Source: an uncultured Eubacteriales bacterium (GTDB lineage Bacteria > Bacillota > Clostridia > Christensenellales > Borkfalkiaceae). Taken from it: 9,515 bases of DNA. How positions within the stretch are numbered: position 1 is the first letter of the stretch; the number at the start of each line of letters is the position of its first letter. A program made the translations under genes and the position numbers. The stretch covers positions 1 through 9,515 of the forward strand of contig CATYEP010000062.1 in the NCBI GenBank assembly GCA_958405585.1. Direction: 5' to 3'. The notes under the pieces are model-generated. The model worked only from the letters and a program-made list of their open reading frames with translations. It did no database searches and had not been told where the DNA came from. Positions 1 through 6,617 of the stretch are shown piece after piece.

Positions 1-71
1 CAGGATTTGAACCTGCAAGGTCGCCCACCGGATTCTAAGTCCGGCGCGTCTGCCAATTTCGCCACATCCGC
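1..71 (-). tRNA. tRNA-Leu (anticodon UAG), 3' end cut by window edge
   Basis: Read on the minus strand, the sequence begins with a 7-nt acceptor strand GCGGATG (65-71), then a D-arm with GGCAGACGCG. The anticodon stem CCGGA/TCCGG encloses the loop CTTAGAA, giving anticodon TAG, which decodes CUA-type leucine codons. An extended variable arm, typical of type II tRNAs such as Leu, follows, and then a T-arm with GGTTCAAATCC. The last T-stem base, the 3' acceptor strand and any CCA lie beyond position 1. A promoter of good quality sits just upstream. I see no attachment-site duplication or integrase in the window, so nothing here suggests an element inserted in this tRNA. Confidence 0.95.
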
Positions 72-81
72 ATTTTTTCTT

Positions 82-110
82 ATTTTACTATATTTTTTTG
101 CAAAATGCAA
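82..110 (-). promoter_or_regulatory. sigma-A promoter of tRNA-Leu
   Basis: On the minus strand, TTGCAT (105-110) and TAAAAT (82-87) are separated by exactly 17 bp. Transcription would start near 75, a few bases before the mature tRNA 5' end at 71. The -10 region, TATAGTAAAATAA, is repeated exactly in the uracil permease promoter. Confidence 0.7.
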
Positions 111-205
111 TCACGACAGCTATAAAATCCGCTTTTCCGCACAAAAACTTTCCCTTAAAACAACACGGCGGCATGCAGTGACATCACTCAAACCGCCCTA
201 AATTC

Positions 206-233
206 AAAAAAGGCGGCCATAAGCCGCCTTTTT
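206..233 (-). terminator. Intrinsic terminator of the cysteine-rich gene
   Basis: The minus strand shows GGCGGC (223-228), a 5-nt loop, GCCGCC (212-217) and a run of six T (206-211). It starts about 13 bp after the stop codon of the cysteine-rich gene. The other strand also has a T run (229-233), so it could work both ways, but no plus-strand gene precedes it. Confidence 0.85.
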
Positions 234-245
234 CTTACTATGCAT

Positions 246-623
246 TCAATTCCCGCAACGATTGCAGCAACGGCACAACGCATACTGACGGCAATAGTAA
301 CAAACATCACCGCAGACGCCCTCGCCGCCATGCTGCCCGTACCCGGAACAGCAACGATTGCAATTACTGCAGCATCCCGCCGCCGCGCAAAGGTTCTGCA
401 TAGACATATTGCTTGCACAGCAGTCCGAACGTGACGAACCGTTTTCACAACCGCAACCGCCCGAACGCGCCGAATTGTTTCCGCAACCGCAGCCGCCCGA
501 ACGTGACGAATTGTTTCCGCAACCGCAGTTGCACGAACGTACAAAATTGTTTTCATAACAGCAGGAATTCCGGTTACAACCACAATTTTCGCCGCCAAAC
601 AGAATAGAATAAAGCAGACACAT
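246..623 (-). CDS. Cysteine-rich repeat protein of unknown function (125 aa)
   Basis: I do not recognise a named family. The predicted protein has 27 cysteines in 125 residues, many in CC, CGC or CxC arrangements. A central Gly/Asn/Ser/Arg repeat reads CGCGNNSSRSGG, CGCGNNSARSGG, then CGCENGSSRSD, and the C-terminal third has CC and CxxC pairs. It lacks a convincing signal peptide, although residues 3-10 (LLYSILFG) are mildly hydrophobic. The start is supported by a GAGGGGG ribosome binding site (633-639) 9 nt before the ATG, and a strong terminator follows the stop. A competing minus-strand frame (188-673) gives Ala/Val/Arg-rich text without a good ribosome binding site and runs through the terminator, so it is probably a shadow. 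Metal binding or a disulfide-linked structural role, for example in a spore or cell surface layer, is conceivable from composition alone; this is inference. Confidence 0.7.
   Translation of the reverse strand: MCLLYSILFGGENCGCNRNSCCYENNFVRSCNCGCGNNSSRSGGCGCGNNSARSGGCGCENGSSRSDCCASNMSMQNLCAAAGCCSNCNRCCSGYGQHGGEGVCGDVCYYCRQYALCRCCNRCGN
425..560 (-). repeat. 36-bp tandem repeat inside the cysteine-rich gene
   Basis: Units begin at 425, 461, 497 and, degenerate, 533, a constant 36-bp period. Each begins with C/A-CGAACG and contains GCAACCGC or a close variant. The period is 12 codons, so copy-number change would keep the reading frame. Third-position and other differences between units show divergence rather than a very recent expansion. 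Confidence 0.85.
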
Positions 624-668
624 AATTTTTTGCCCCCTCGTGAATAAGTCGGAGTTGCCTCCACTTTC

Positions 669-698
669 ATCATATGCCTGCCACCGTCTTTTTGTCTC
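669..698 (-). promoter_or_regulatory. Weak candidate promoter of the cysteine-rich gene
   Basis: The minus strand has GAGACA (693-698) and TATGAT (669-674) with an 18-bp spacer. This would give a leader of about 40 nt to the ATG at 623. The -35 match is only 4 of 6, so read-through from the GNAT gene is an alternative; no terminator is evident between the two genes. Confidence 0.3.
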
Positions 699-780
699 CG
701 TTTATCAGTTTCCGAACAAGAATTCCTTTTACTTCCTTTCTGACGTCACTCCCTTCCTTTATACCGCCCTTTAACCATTT

Positions 781-1227
781 TCAATTCAGTTCTTTTACCA
801 TCTGACAGTATCCGAGCGGCTGATAACCGAGCCTTTCATAAAGGGTGCGCGCCCGTACATTTTCTTCCTCCACTTCCAGACGAATACGCGCAAATCCTTT
901 TTCCCTCGCATCCGCTTCCGCCATAGCGAAAAATTCTTTACCGAGACCGCAGGATCTGTATTCTTCAAGCACGAACAACTCCTCCAGCCACAATACCTTG
1001 CCGCCAGCCTCTCTCGAATATGTCTTTGCCGTCAGCCCGAAGCCGACCGTCTTTCCTTCCGTCTCCAGAATATACCCCTCCGCATATTCGTCCGAACGCA
1101 TCAATTCTTCAAACGCCTTTTTATGATAATCCTCGGGTATATCATGCATGACCGCCGTTGAAGCATAAAAAATTTTCGACAATCGCAAAAATTCATTCTG
1201 ATCTGCCCGCGTAATTTTCCGTACCAT
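781..1227 (-). CDS. GNAT family N-acetyltransferase (148 aa)
   Basis: This is a GCN5-related N-acetyltransferase, which moves an acetyl group from acetyl-CoA to an amine; the substrate cannot be told from the sequence. Numbered from the chosen start, the acetyl-CoA pyrophosphate-binding motif A is RSCGLG at 91-96, following strand LWLEELFVLEEY (79-90). Motif B is NVRARTLYERLGY at 123-135. Length fits a single-domain GNAT. I chose the ATG at 1225-1227 because AGGAG (1237-1241) lies 9 nt upstream and the fold begins directly after it with VRKITRAD. The open frame extends to a TTG at 1287, but that TTG is the first part of a -35 box and TATAAT also lies inside the extension. An in-frame ATG at 1249-1251, about one base after the expected transcription start, is a leaderless alternative adding eight residues. 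Confidence 0.9.
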   Translation of the reverse strand: MVRKITRADQNEFLRLSKIFYASTAVMHDIPEDYHKKAFEELMRSDEYAEGYILETEGKTVGFGLTAKTYSREAGGKVLWLEELFVLEEYRSCGLGKEFFAMAEADAREKGFARIRLEVEEENVRARTLYERLGYQPLGYCQMVKELN

Positions 1228-1258
1228 CTTTCCGCTCTCCTGCTGTTTCATTTTCTCC

Positions 1259-1287
1259 ATTATACCATGGATCTCCCGCACGGTCAA
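1259..1287 (-). promoter_or_regulatory. Near-consensus sigma-A promoter of the GNAT gene
   Basis: The minus strand has TTGACC (1282-1287), a 17-bp spacer and a perfect TATAAT (1259-1264). Transcription should start near 1252. This makes the acetyltransferase an independent unit rather than the tail of the upstream hydrolase gene. Confidence 0.85.
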
Positions 1288-1454
1288 ACAGAAGCGCGGC
1301 GCCGTACATTTTTACCCCCAAAATTTCTCAGCTGATCCCGCGCAGCAAACACATTCCCGCCCTATTCTCGAACATCAATCTCACGATCATCGGATCGTTT
1401 CGTTTTTTATGACGTCATACAAATTTTTAAACAAAATTTATATTGTGACAAAAA

Positions 1455-3548
1455 TCAATACAGCTTCACTTTCACCTGATCGGAAATCCCCTGCTGGATC
1501 AGGCAATATTTGTCCGTATAATTCTTCCCGTACTGCACAAATAATTCCGGCCCGTATCCCCCGCATAAAATCGGAGCAAAATGAAGCGGCCCGAATGTAT
1601 TCCGACGCGTCAGGGAAACTTCGATCTTCAATTCACCCTTGCAATCAAAAATCTTGCTCTCGTACGGCGCAAACGCGACATATTCAGAATATTTTTCCGA
1701 CCGAACTTTGCTAACAGCGCCGCAACAATCTTCCAGCTTCACCTTCAGCCGCTTGTTGCAAATTCCCGTATGATATAAAATTTTTCCACTGTAAAACGGC
1801 AATCCCTGATATGTGATATCTCCCGTCTTAAGCTTCTCAGGAAGCTCGCGAATCCATGTCTTTTTCCCTTCCAGACCGACCCCGAAATCCCCGATAATGT
1901 AAGCGCACTCCAGATTTAGCCCGGCATCAAACTCCGCCGTCATTTCGATCGTATTTTTGCCCACTTTCAAAAGTTCGCGGGGAAGCTCGATCTCATCAAA
2001 ACACCTGTCGATCCAGTGTCCCTTCACATTCTTTTCCAGCTTTTTACGATTGACGCGGATATCCCAACGCTCGCTTTGCTCCATCACCAGACGATATTCC
2101 GTTTCCGGCAAAACATCCGCACGGAATGAATAACGCAAACGGATGGTATGCCTGCCCGTTTCGTCTTTCGAAATACCATATTTTTCCCGATACCACGGTT
2201 GAATCATATCCCCGCCGCGCAGAGGTATATCCAGACTCTTACGCACCATGCGGTCAATACGGAGAATTTCATAAGCCTTTCCGTCCGTCACTCCGTCCAG
2301 CGTATACGTTGCAAAATCCAACGGCAAAACATTCCGTTCCGACAACTCGTATTCCATCTCTCCATTTAGAACAACTTCGCCCTTCGATTCTTCCTCTTTT
2401 GCGATCTTCGCGCACGTCTCCTGACGCATCAGACGGAATACCCTGCATTCGCCCGCCTCAAAGCAGATCGGCATGCTTTCCGCATTTTCTGCGATCCCGC
2501 TCTTCTTTCCGTCTTCAAGGCGGATCTCATCTACGTTGTACGCCCTGTCAAACTGCATCGTGAGCCCTTCCTTTTTCGCATCGCGGTCGGTGTTCAGGCA
2601 AACGGCATAATAACCGTCTTTGACCTTCCTGACCGCCGTCAGAATCTCAGAAGAGTCTATCTTCATTTTCCGATATTCGTCCAGGCTCTTTAAAACAGCA
2701 TCGCGCTCAAAAGGAACCTGCTCGCTTCCCTGCAATCCGTCTGCCGGGAACAACGTCGAGGCATCCATATACACAGGAACCTTTCCTGCCACAATTACTC
2801 TGCCGCCCGCTTCCATAAATTTTTTCAATATACCCGCAGTCGTCGAACGGATTGTCCGCATTCCGCAAACCACTACGCAACTGTATTCCGATTTTTTGAA
2901 TTTCAGTTTTACACTTTCACCGTCCGTTACGACTTTCGCATACCGCGAAAGCATCTCCTCGTCGCCGTAATCAAAATCTACCTGCCCCGTCGTCAGTATT
3001 CCGAACAGTTTTCCGTAATCTTCTTCCAGCCGCTTTGCTTCTTCAACCTGAAGATCAAACAAATTCTTCTCCCAGCCGACTCTCGGATAAAGCCATGCGC
3101 TTTCCACAGGATTGACGACCAACACCTCACACTGCGGCTTTCCCTTATCCAGGATCTCCCCTAAACGTGCAAAATAATCTTCGATGTATTTATAATCCTC
3201 ATACCAGCCCGACTGATAGAAAATACTCGCCGGATAATCGCGCTTTGCTTCGCCTTCCATTGTGTACCAGCTCAGATGATGGCACCGCAAATTGATCCCC
3301 AACAGCGCCTGCCATACCCCGACATCCCGATGTGAACGAAAATTGAACTGCCAACCCGTACATCCGTAGAGCTCGCTCAGAACAAACTTCTTACCCATCT
3401 GCCGCGCCACAGACTGTACCTGCTTCGCAACCCAATACGCACGATTCCCTTCCGTCAGAATATCCACGCCCGGATAATCCATGTGCTCATAAAACCGCTG
3501 CACGCTGCCTTGGAACATCGTCTGGATCGCCAAACTGTCTTCGTGCAA
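1455..3548 (-). CDS. C-terminal part of an amber-split GH106-like glycoside hydrolase (697 codons)
   Basis: This frame continues, without a shift, the 294-aa fragment at 3567-4451; only one TAG codon separates them. After the stop the sequence reads IFTGHILHEDSL, which fits the middle of a hydrolase TIM barrel rather than an N-terminus. Numbered from the TTG at 3548, the barrel continues with YPGVDILTEG (25-34) and SELYGCTGW (58-66), whose Glu59 is a candidate active-site residue. A Rossmann-like segment resembling a beta-galactosidase trimerisation domain lies around 225-270, and a C-terminal jelly-roll sugar-binding-like region includes WDIRVNRKKL and GLPFYSGKI. The listed TTG start has only a weak GGGG upstream and depends on reinitiation; the fragment may not be made at all. 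The stop is TGA. Family assignment to GH106 (alpha-L-rhamnosidase-like) is from remembered motif resemblance; another related family is possible. Confidence 0.6.
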   Translation of the reverse strand: MHEDSLAIQTMFQGSVQRFYEHMDYPGVDILTEGNRAYWVAKQVQSVARQMGKKFVLSELYGCTGWQFNFRSHRDVGVWQALLGINLRCHHLSWYTMEGEAKRDYPASIFYQSGWYEDYKYIEDYFARLGEILDKGKPQCEVLVVNPVESAWLYPRVGWEKNLFDLQVEEAKRLEEDYGKLFGILTTGQVDFDYGDEEMLSRYAKVVTDGESVKLKFKKSEYSCVVVCGMRTIRSTTAGILKKFMEAGGRVIVAGKVPVYMDASTLFPADGLQGSEQVPFERDAVLKSLDEYRKMKIDSSEILTAVRKVKDGYYAVCLNTDRDAKKEGLTMQFDRAYNVDEIRLEDGKKSGIAENAESMPICFEAGECRVFRLMRQETCAKIAKEEESKGEVVLNGEMEYELSERNVLPLDFATYTLDGVTDGKAYEILRIDRMVRKSLDIPLRGGDMIQPWYREKYGISKDETGRHTIRLRYSFRADVLPETEYRLVMEQSERWDIRVNRKKLEKNVKGHWIDRCFDEIELPRELLKVGKNTIEMTAEFDAGLNLECAYIIGDFGVGLEGKKTWIRELPEKLKTGDITYQGLPFYSGKILYHTGICNKRLKVKLEDCCGAVSKVRSEKYSEYVAFAPYESKIFDCKGELKIEVSLTRRNTFGPLHFAPILCGGYGPELFVQYGKNYTDKYCLIQQGISDQVKVKLY

Positions 3549-3566
3549 TATATGCCCCGTAAAGAT

Positions 3567-3569
3567 CTA
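3567..3569 (-). other. In-frame amber (TAG) codon interrupting the glycoside hydrolase
   Basis: The minus strand reads AAT AAA TAG ATC TTT ACG, with the reading frame identical on both sides (CLKNK, stop, IFTGHILHEDSL). One substitution from a sense codon (TTG, CAG, AAG, TAT or similar) explains it. No frameshift or insertion is needed. It is the only in-frame TAG seen in the window; no other gene here ends with TAG. Confidence 0.9.
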
Positions 3570-4451
3570 TTTATTCTTCAGGCACCATTCATGATACGGT
3601 TTTGCAAAATTTTCAAGAAAAAGCTGCTGCGTACTTTCTATGTAATAATACATGGTTCGGTTGATTTCACTGTCCGCACGCTTATAAAACAGCTCCGGCA
3701 GCTTTTCCGACAGTTTTTCCCCCGTGATCTTCCGATACCGCCCGTAAAGTTCATAACTGTACGGCAGCATATACAATTTATTCGCATTCCCGATCCCGAA
3801 GCCGTTCAGAATGGCTCCCCGATGCGGTTCGTCCGTAAATATGCCCAATATTGTTTTTCCAAACATATCCCCGCATTTTTTACGGTATTTTTCGTGCGTT
3901 GCGTTCAAAAAGGCTTCCGTTGCTTTCCGATTCATCGTGTCAAGATAGGTGTAACCGTTGTAGAACCGATCATTTTTCATATGCTCGATCAGAAATTTCT
4001 TTACAACATACCCCTCTTTACACTCCGAATCCGCCTGGATCGGATAATAATCCAGCATTTCTCCGCTTTCATTCAAACGGATCGCAAACCTGCCCAGTTC
4101 CCCTGCAATATGCACTTCCCGCTCCGGCTCTGCGTCTGCATCATACATCGAAATAAACTTCAGCTGAAATTCCAGAGTCTTTGTAACTTCTCCGCCCGCC
4201 GTTCCCGACGGCCATCTGTCTTCATCGTACAGCCATGCGCTCATGCCCAGTTTTTTTGCTTCCTGTGCCGCTGCCGTTACGATCTCAAACCACTCCTGCC
4301 CCAGATATTCCGTTTCCAAGCCCGTCCTGCTGTGCATAAAAAAACCGCCGAAGCCCATATCTTTCATGATATGTACCTGACGTATGATCTCTTCCTTGTC
4401 CAATTTACCATTCCAGCACCAAAAAGGCTTCCCACGATATTGATCCAACAA
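3567..4451 (-). CDS. N-terminal part of an amber-split GH106-like glycoside hydrolase (294 aa)
   Basis: The N-terminus PFWCWNGKLDKEE (9-21) followed by MKDMGFGGFFMHSRTGL (29-45) and AWLYDEDRWPSG (72-83) is typical of large GH106-like glycosidases, in which these form the first strands of a catalytic TIM barrel. ILGIFTDEP (201-209) carries Glu208, a likely active-site or metal-site residue. No signal peptide is present, so the enzyme would be cytoplasmic and act on imported glycosides. The start is TTG at 4449-4451, supported by AAGGGG (4460-4465) 8 nt upstream; there is no ATG alternative nearby. A TAG codon follows Lys294 in the middle of the barrel, so this fragment alone should be inactive. 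Counting across the TAG, the whole gene would be 998 codons, near the size of intact relatives. The gene has its own promoter and sits downstream of a sugar isomerase-like gene. Confidence 0.75.
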   Translation of the reverse strand: MLDQYRGKPFWCWNGKLDKEEIIRQVHIMKDMGFGGFFMHSRTGLETEYLGQEWFEIVTAAAQEAKKLGMSAWLYDEDRWPSGTAGGEVTKTLEFQLKFISMYDADAEPEREVHIAGELGRFAIRLNESGEMLDYYPIQADSECKEGYVVKKFLIEHMKNDRFYNGYTYLDTMNRKATEAFLNATHEKYRKKCGDMFGKTILGIFTDEPHRGAILNGFGIGNANKLYMLPYSYELYGRYRKITGEKLSEKLPELFYKRADSEINRTMYYYIESTQQLFLENFAKPYHEWCLKNK

Positions 4452-4499
4452 AATAGTTACCCCTTTTTATAATTCTGAGAAAAATTTCCCACGACTTCT

Positions 4500-4528
4500 A
4501 TTTTACTCACCTTTTTTTAAAAATGCAA
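4500..4528 (-). promoter_or_regulatory. Promoter of the glycoside hydrolase gene
   Basis: On the minus strand TTGCAT (4523-4528) and TAAAAT (4500-4505) are 17 bp apart, with an A/T-tract in the spacer. This gives a leader of roughly 40 nt before the TTG start. The boxes match those of the tRNA-Leu promoter. Confidence 0.6.
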
Positions 4529-4633
4529 ACATTTTTCTGTTTTTTACGCACATTTTTTATGTACCCCCGTTGATTTCTCTCCTGTTTCCCCGTTTCTGCC
4601 TGTTATCGCCGTCAAAGCCTCATAAAATACACT

Positions 4634-4663
4634 GCCGCAGGCAAAAATTTTTTTGCCTGCGGC
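4634..4663 (-). terminator. Perfect inverted repeat, possible terminator of the sugar isomerase-like gene
   Basis: GCCGCAGGC (4634-4642) pairs exactly with GCCTGCGGC (4655-4663); the centre is A5T7, which can extend the stem. It lies about 120 bp after the stop codon of the isomerase-like gene. On the minus strand the downstream sequence is AGTGTATTTT, a poor U-tract, so termination is plausible but not certain. Confidence 0.45.
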
Positions 4664-4780
4664 CTGAAAAACACTTTAAACCGATCACCCACGGTCCTGT
4701 CGTAGGACAATAAAAATTACTCACCGACAGTATTGAATTTTGTTCCAAGCGCCCATACCAGCACAAAACACCGCGCAATA

Positions 4781-5542
4781 TTACATGCCGTAACGCTCGC
4801 GGATATTTTTGCGGCTGATCCGTAAAGCCTCAAAAGGATCCGTTCCGTAACATTCATCCTGTTCAACCGCCGCAAAACGTACTCCCGTTTGCTCTGCCGT
4901 CTTCAGAACGGAATCGTAATCCATATTCCCGCTGTAAATTTCCGCAAATCTTCTTTCACCGCTTTCCCCGTCTATTTTCATGTCCTTCAGATGGATAACC
5001 TGAATACGGTCTGCATGCTCTGTCATAAATTTTTCAGGCGAAAGCCCTGCAAACTGCAGCCAATATACATCCGGCAACAAGCCGAATTCTTCCGGCGTGG
5101 TTTGTTCCAGGTAATAGTCCAGAACACGCTGCCCGTTTTCCATGCGCGCAAATTCCATAAAATGATTGTGATATACAAACTGCAAACCGCTGTCATGCAG
5201 CTTCTTCGACGCCGGGACGATCCGCTTTAAAAATTCTTTCGCTTCCTCCGTCGTTTTCGCCGCATAATAACCAAGGCCGACATACGGTATCCCCAGCAAT
5301 TTGTGCTCCGCGATCACACTTTCCGTATCGTCCGTGATCCGTTCGATCGGTGTATGCGTCGCGCAGGCGCGAAGTCCGTTTTTTTCCAATTCATCGCGCA
5401 AAAATTCAGGACTGCATTTGCCAAACGCGGAAATCTGCACCCAATCGTATCCGATTTCCTTTACCTTCCGCAGCGTTTCCGCTATATCTGTTTCCGTCTG
5501 CGTCTTTGTCCTTACCGTATACAACTGCGCCGCAATCTCCAT
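4781..5542 (-). CDS. Sugar phosphate isomerase/epimerase-like TIM-barrel protein (253 aa)
   Basis: This belongs to the xylose isomerase-like TIM-barrel superfamily (AP endonuclease 2 fold), whose members isomerise or epimerise sugars or related polyols using a divalent metal. Visible motifs in order are MEIAAQLYTVR (1-11), YDWVQISAFG (32-41), ATHTP (61-65), YHNHFMEF (124-131), LPDVYW (156-161), HLKD (184-187) and AVEQDE (225-230). Glu130, Asp158, His184 and Glu227 are placed like the usual metal or substrate ligands. The length is slightly below the typical 260-290 aa but the fold appears complete. AGGAGG (5551-5556) lies 8 nt before the ATG. It is divergent from an AraC-type regulator and followed by a glycoside hydrolase gene, which suggests a role in metabolism of the sugar released by that enzyme. 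The exact substrate cannot be read from the sequence. Confidence 0.85.
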   Translation of the reverse strand: MEIAAQLYTVRTKTQTETDIAETLRKVKEIGYDWVQISAFGKCSPEFLRDELEKNGLRACATHTPIERITDDTESVIAEHKLLGIPYVGLGYYAAKTTEEAKEFLKRIVPASKKLHDSGLQFVYHNHFMEFARMENGQRVLDYYLEQTTPEEFGLLPDVYWLQFAGLSPEKFMTEHADRIQVIHLKDMKIDGESGERRFAEIYSGNMDYDSVLKTAEQTGVRFAAVEQDECYGTDPFEALRISRKNIRERYGM

Positions 5543-5601
5543 TATCCTTTCCTCCTGCCCACGAATTTTGTTTTTTTCTGAAAGCTCTAACCTTTTTTAT
5601 T

Positions 5602-5629
5602 ATTATAACAAATATTTTTTTTAATACAA
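5602..5629 (-). promoter_or_regulatory. Promoter of the sugar isomerase-like gene
   Basis: The minus strand has TTGTAT (5624-5629), a 16-bp A/T-rich spacer and a perfect TATAAT (5602-5607). It lies back to back with the AraC-type gene promoter; the two -35 boxes are only 22 bp apart, so a regulator bound between them could affect both. Confidence 0.65.
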
Positions 5630-5651
5630 TTTCCCGTTTTGCTAATATATA

Positions 5652-5680
5652 TTGCTTTTTCTGCTTTCATTTGCTATAAT
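5652..5680 (+). promoter_or_regulatory. Extended -10 promoter of the AraC-type gene (leaderless arrangement)
   Basis: TTGCTT (5652-5657), a 17-bp spacer and TATAAT (5675-5680) preceded by TGC, an extended -10. Only six bases separate the -10 box from the ATG at 5687, so the expected start of transcription is the A of that ATG. Confidence 0.8.
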
Positions 5681-5686
5681 ATTTCT

Positions 5687-6484
5687 ATGTTAAACCAAAT
5701 TCGTTTCAGCAAAATTCATTTTTCTCATAACTTCACGCAAAACAACGAGGAAAACGATTTCTTCAATCATCACCATACCGATTGCGAGATCCTGTACATA
5801 ACCAAAGGCAGCGGAACATTTCTGATCGAGGACGTTTCCTATGAATTTACGGAAAACACGATCTTTTTCATACCTCCCGGGACATATCATGTCCTGAAAA
5901 CACCGCCGCAGAAATATTACGATCGGTATGTCATCAATTTCCCCTGCGAAATGATCCCCCGCTGCATCGCGAATCCCGACAGTTTCTGCAAAAAAACAGA
6001 CAACTCCATTTTCGAACTTTTTCAGAAATTCGATTCCTATACCAAAGTTTATCCGTCCGATCCGCTCTACACGCTGCTCGTTTCTTTTTTGAGCGAACTG
6101 CTCATCGTTCTCTCTTACGATACGCAGAATTCCGATTTTTCCCCGATGGAAATGCCAAAAATCGTGACTGGAGCCATCGCGTTCATCGGAGAAAATCTGG
6201 ATACCCCCCTCACCACAAAAGATATTGCCGCCAAACTCTTTGTCTCACAAAGCTATTTGCAGCATATCTTTACGAAAACCATGAACATCAGCATCATGCA
6301 TTACGTTCGCATCAAAAAAATGTACCGTGCCAGAGAATACCTGCTTCGAGGCTTCCAGCCCGTCCAAGTCGCGCAGCTCATGAAATTCAACGATTATCCC
6401 ACTTTTTATAAAAGCTATCGCGCCGTCTTCCATTCCTCCCCCTCCTCCGCAACAAAATCAAAACAACCCTTAGATAAGACATGA
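5687..6484 (+). CDS. AraC/XylS-family transcriptional regulator (265 aa)
   Basis: The N-terminal half is a cupin-like sugar-sensing domain: HHHTDCEILYITKGSGTFLI (28-47) and FIPPGTYHVL (61-70) are the usual histidine and glycine landmarks. The C-terminal half carries the two AraC helix-turn-helix motifs: LTTKDIAAKLFVSQSYLQHIF (about 175-195) and the second around VQVAQLMKFNDYPTFYKSY (226-244), ending in the canonical F-x-x-SP segment. The upstream in-frame TTG at 5639 cannot be the start because the promoter overlaps the extra codons; the ATG at 5687 is the first in-frame ATG in the open frame. No Shine-Dalgarno sequence precedes it. It is divergent from the sugar isomerase-like gene, so it probably controls that gene, the hydrolase gene and itself in response to a sugar; this is inference from position and domain type. 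Confidence 0.9.
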   Translation: MLNQIRFSKIHFSHNFTQNNEENDFFNHHHTDCEILYITKGSGTFLIEDVSYEFTENTIFFIPPGTYHVLKTPPQKYYDRYVINFPCEMIPRCIANPDSFCKKTDNSIFELFQKFDSYTKVYPSDPLYTLLVSFLSELLIVLSYDTQNSDFSPMEMPKIVTGAIAFIGENLDTPLTTKDIAAKLFVSQSYLQHIFTKTMNISIMHYVRIKKMYRAREYLLRGFQPVQVAQLMKFNDYPTFYKSYRAVFHSSPSSATKSKQPLDKT

Positions 6485-6530
6485 CTTCAAAACGATTCGT
6501 TTGTCACACTTTTTCAAATACGTATCAGCG

Positions 6531-6570
6531 AAAACGCCGCGGCAACTCTGCCGCGGCGTTTTTATCTTTT
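6531..6570 (+). terminator. Strong bidirectional terminator between convergent genes
   Basis: AACGCCGCGGCA (6533-6544), loop ACTC, and TGCCGCGGCGTT (6549-6560) form a perfect 12-bp stem followed by TTTATCTTTT on the plus strand. The preceding A run gives TTTT on the minus strand. It serves the AraC-type gene and, from the other side, the uracil permease gene. Confidence 0.9.
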
Positions 6571-6617
6571 CCGTAAACGCAAATTTTTTTCGCTTTGCGC
6601 CTGTTCTCTTTTTTCCT

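Larger units (their letters stand above)
4452..4780. other. 329-bp intergenic stretch with hydrolase promoter and a hairpin
   Basis: This AT-rich gap separates the sugar isomerase-like gene from the glycoside hydrolase gene. It holds the hydrolase promoter (4500-4528), a perfect inverted repeat (4634-4663) and a smaller hairpin GTCCT/AGGAC (4694-4708). I see no credible coding frame, no tRNA and no riboswitch core in it. Confidence 0.7.

Noticed and set aside
425..560. Tandem 36-bp repeats as a CRISPR array
   Set aside because: The units are contiguous with no unique spacers and keep a coding frame.
188..673. 161-codon minus-strand frame over the cysteine-rich gene
   Set aside because: Its Ala/Val/Arg repeats are the frame-shifted reading of the same 36-bp repeat, it has no good ribosome binding site and it runs through the terminator at 206-233.
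1383..1398. Inverted repeat ACGATC/GATCGT followed by a T run on the plus strand, as a terminator
   Set aside because: No plus-strand gene precedes it, the stem is only 6 bp, and on the minus strand (the direction of the hydrolase transcript) there is no T run after it.
3483..4472. 329-codon plus-strand open frame
   Set aside because: It lies opposite the glycoside hydrolase frame, has no recognisable motif, and the hydrolase motifs are unmistakable on the minus strand.
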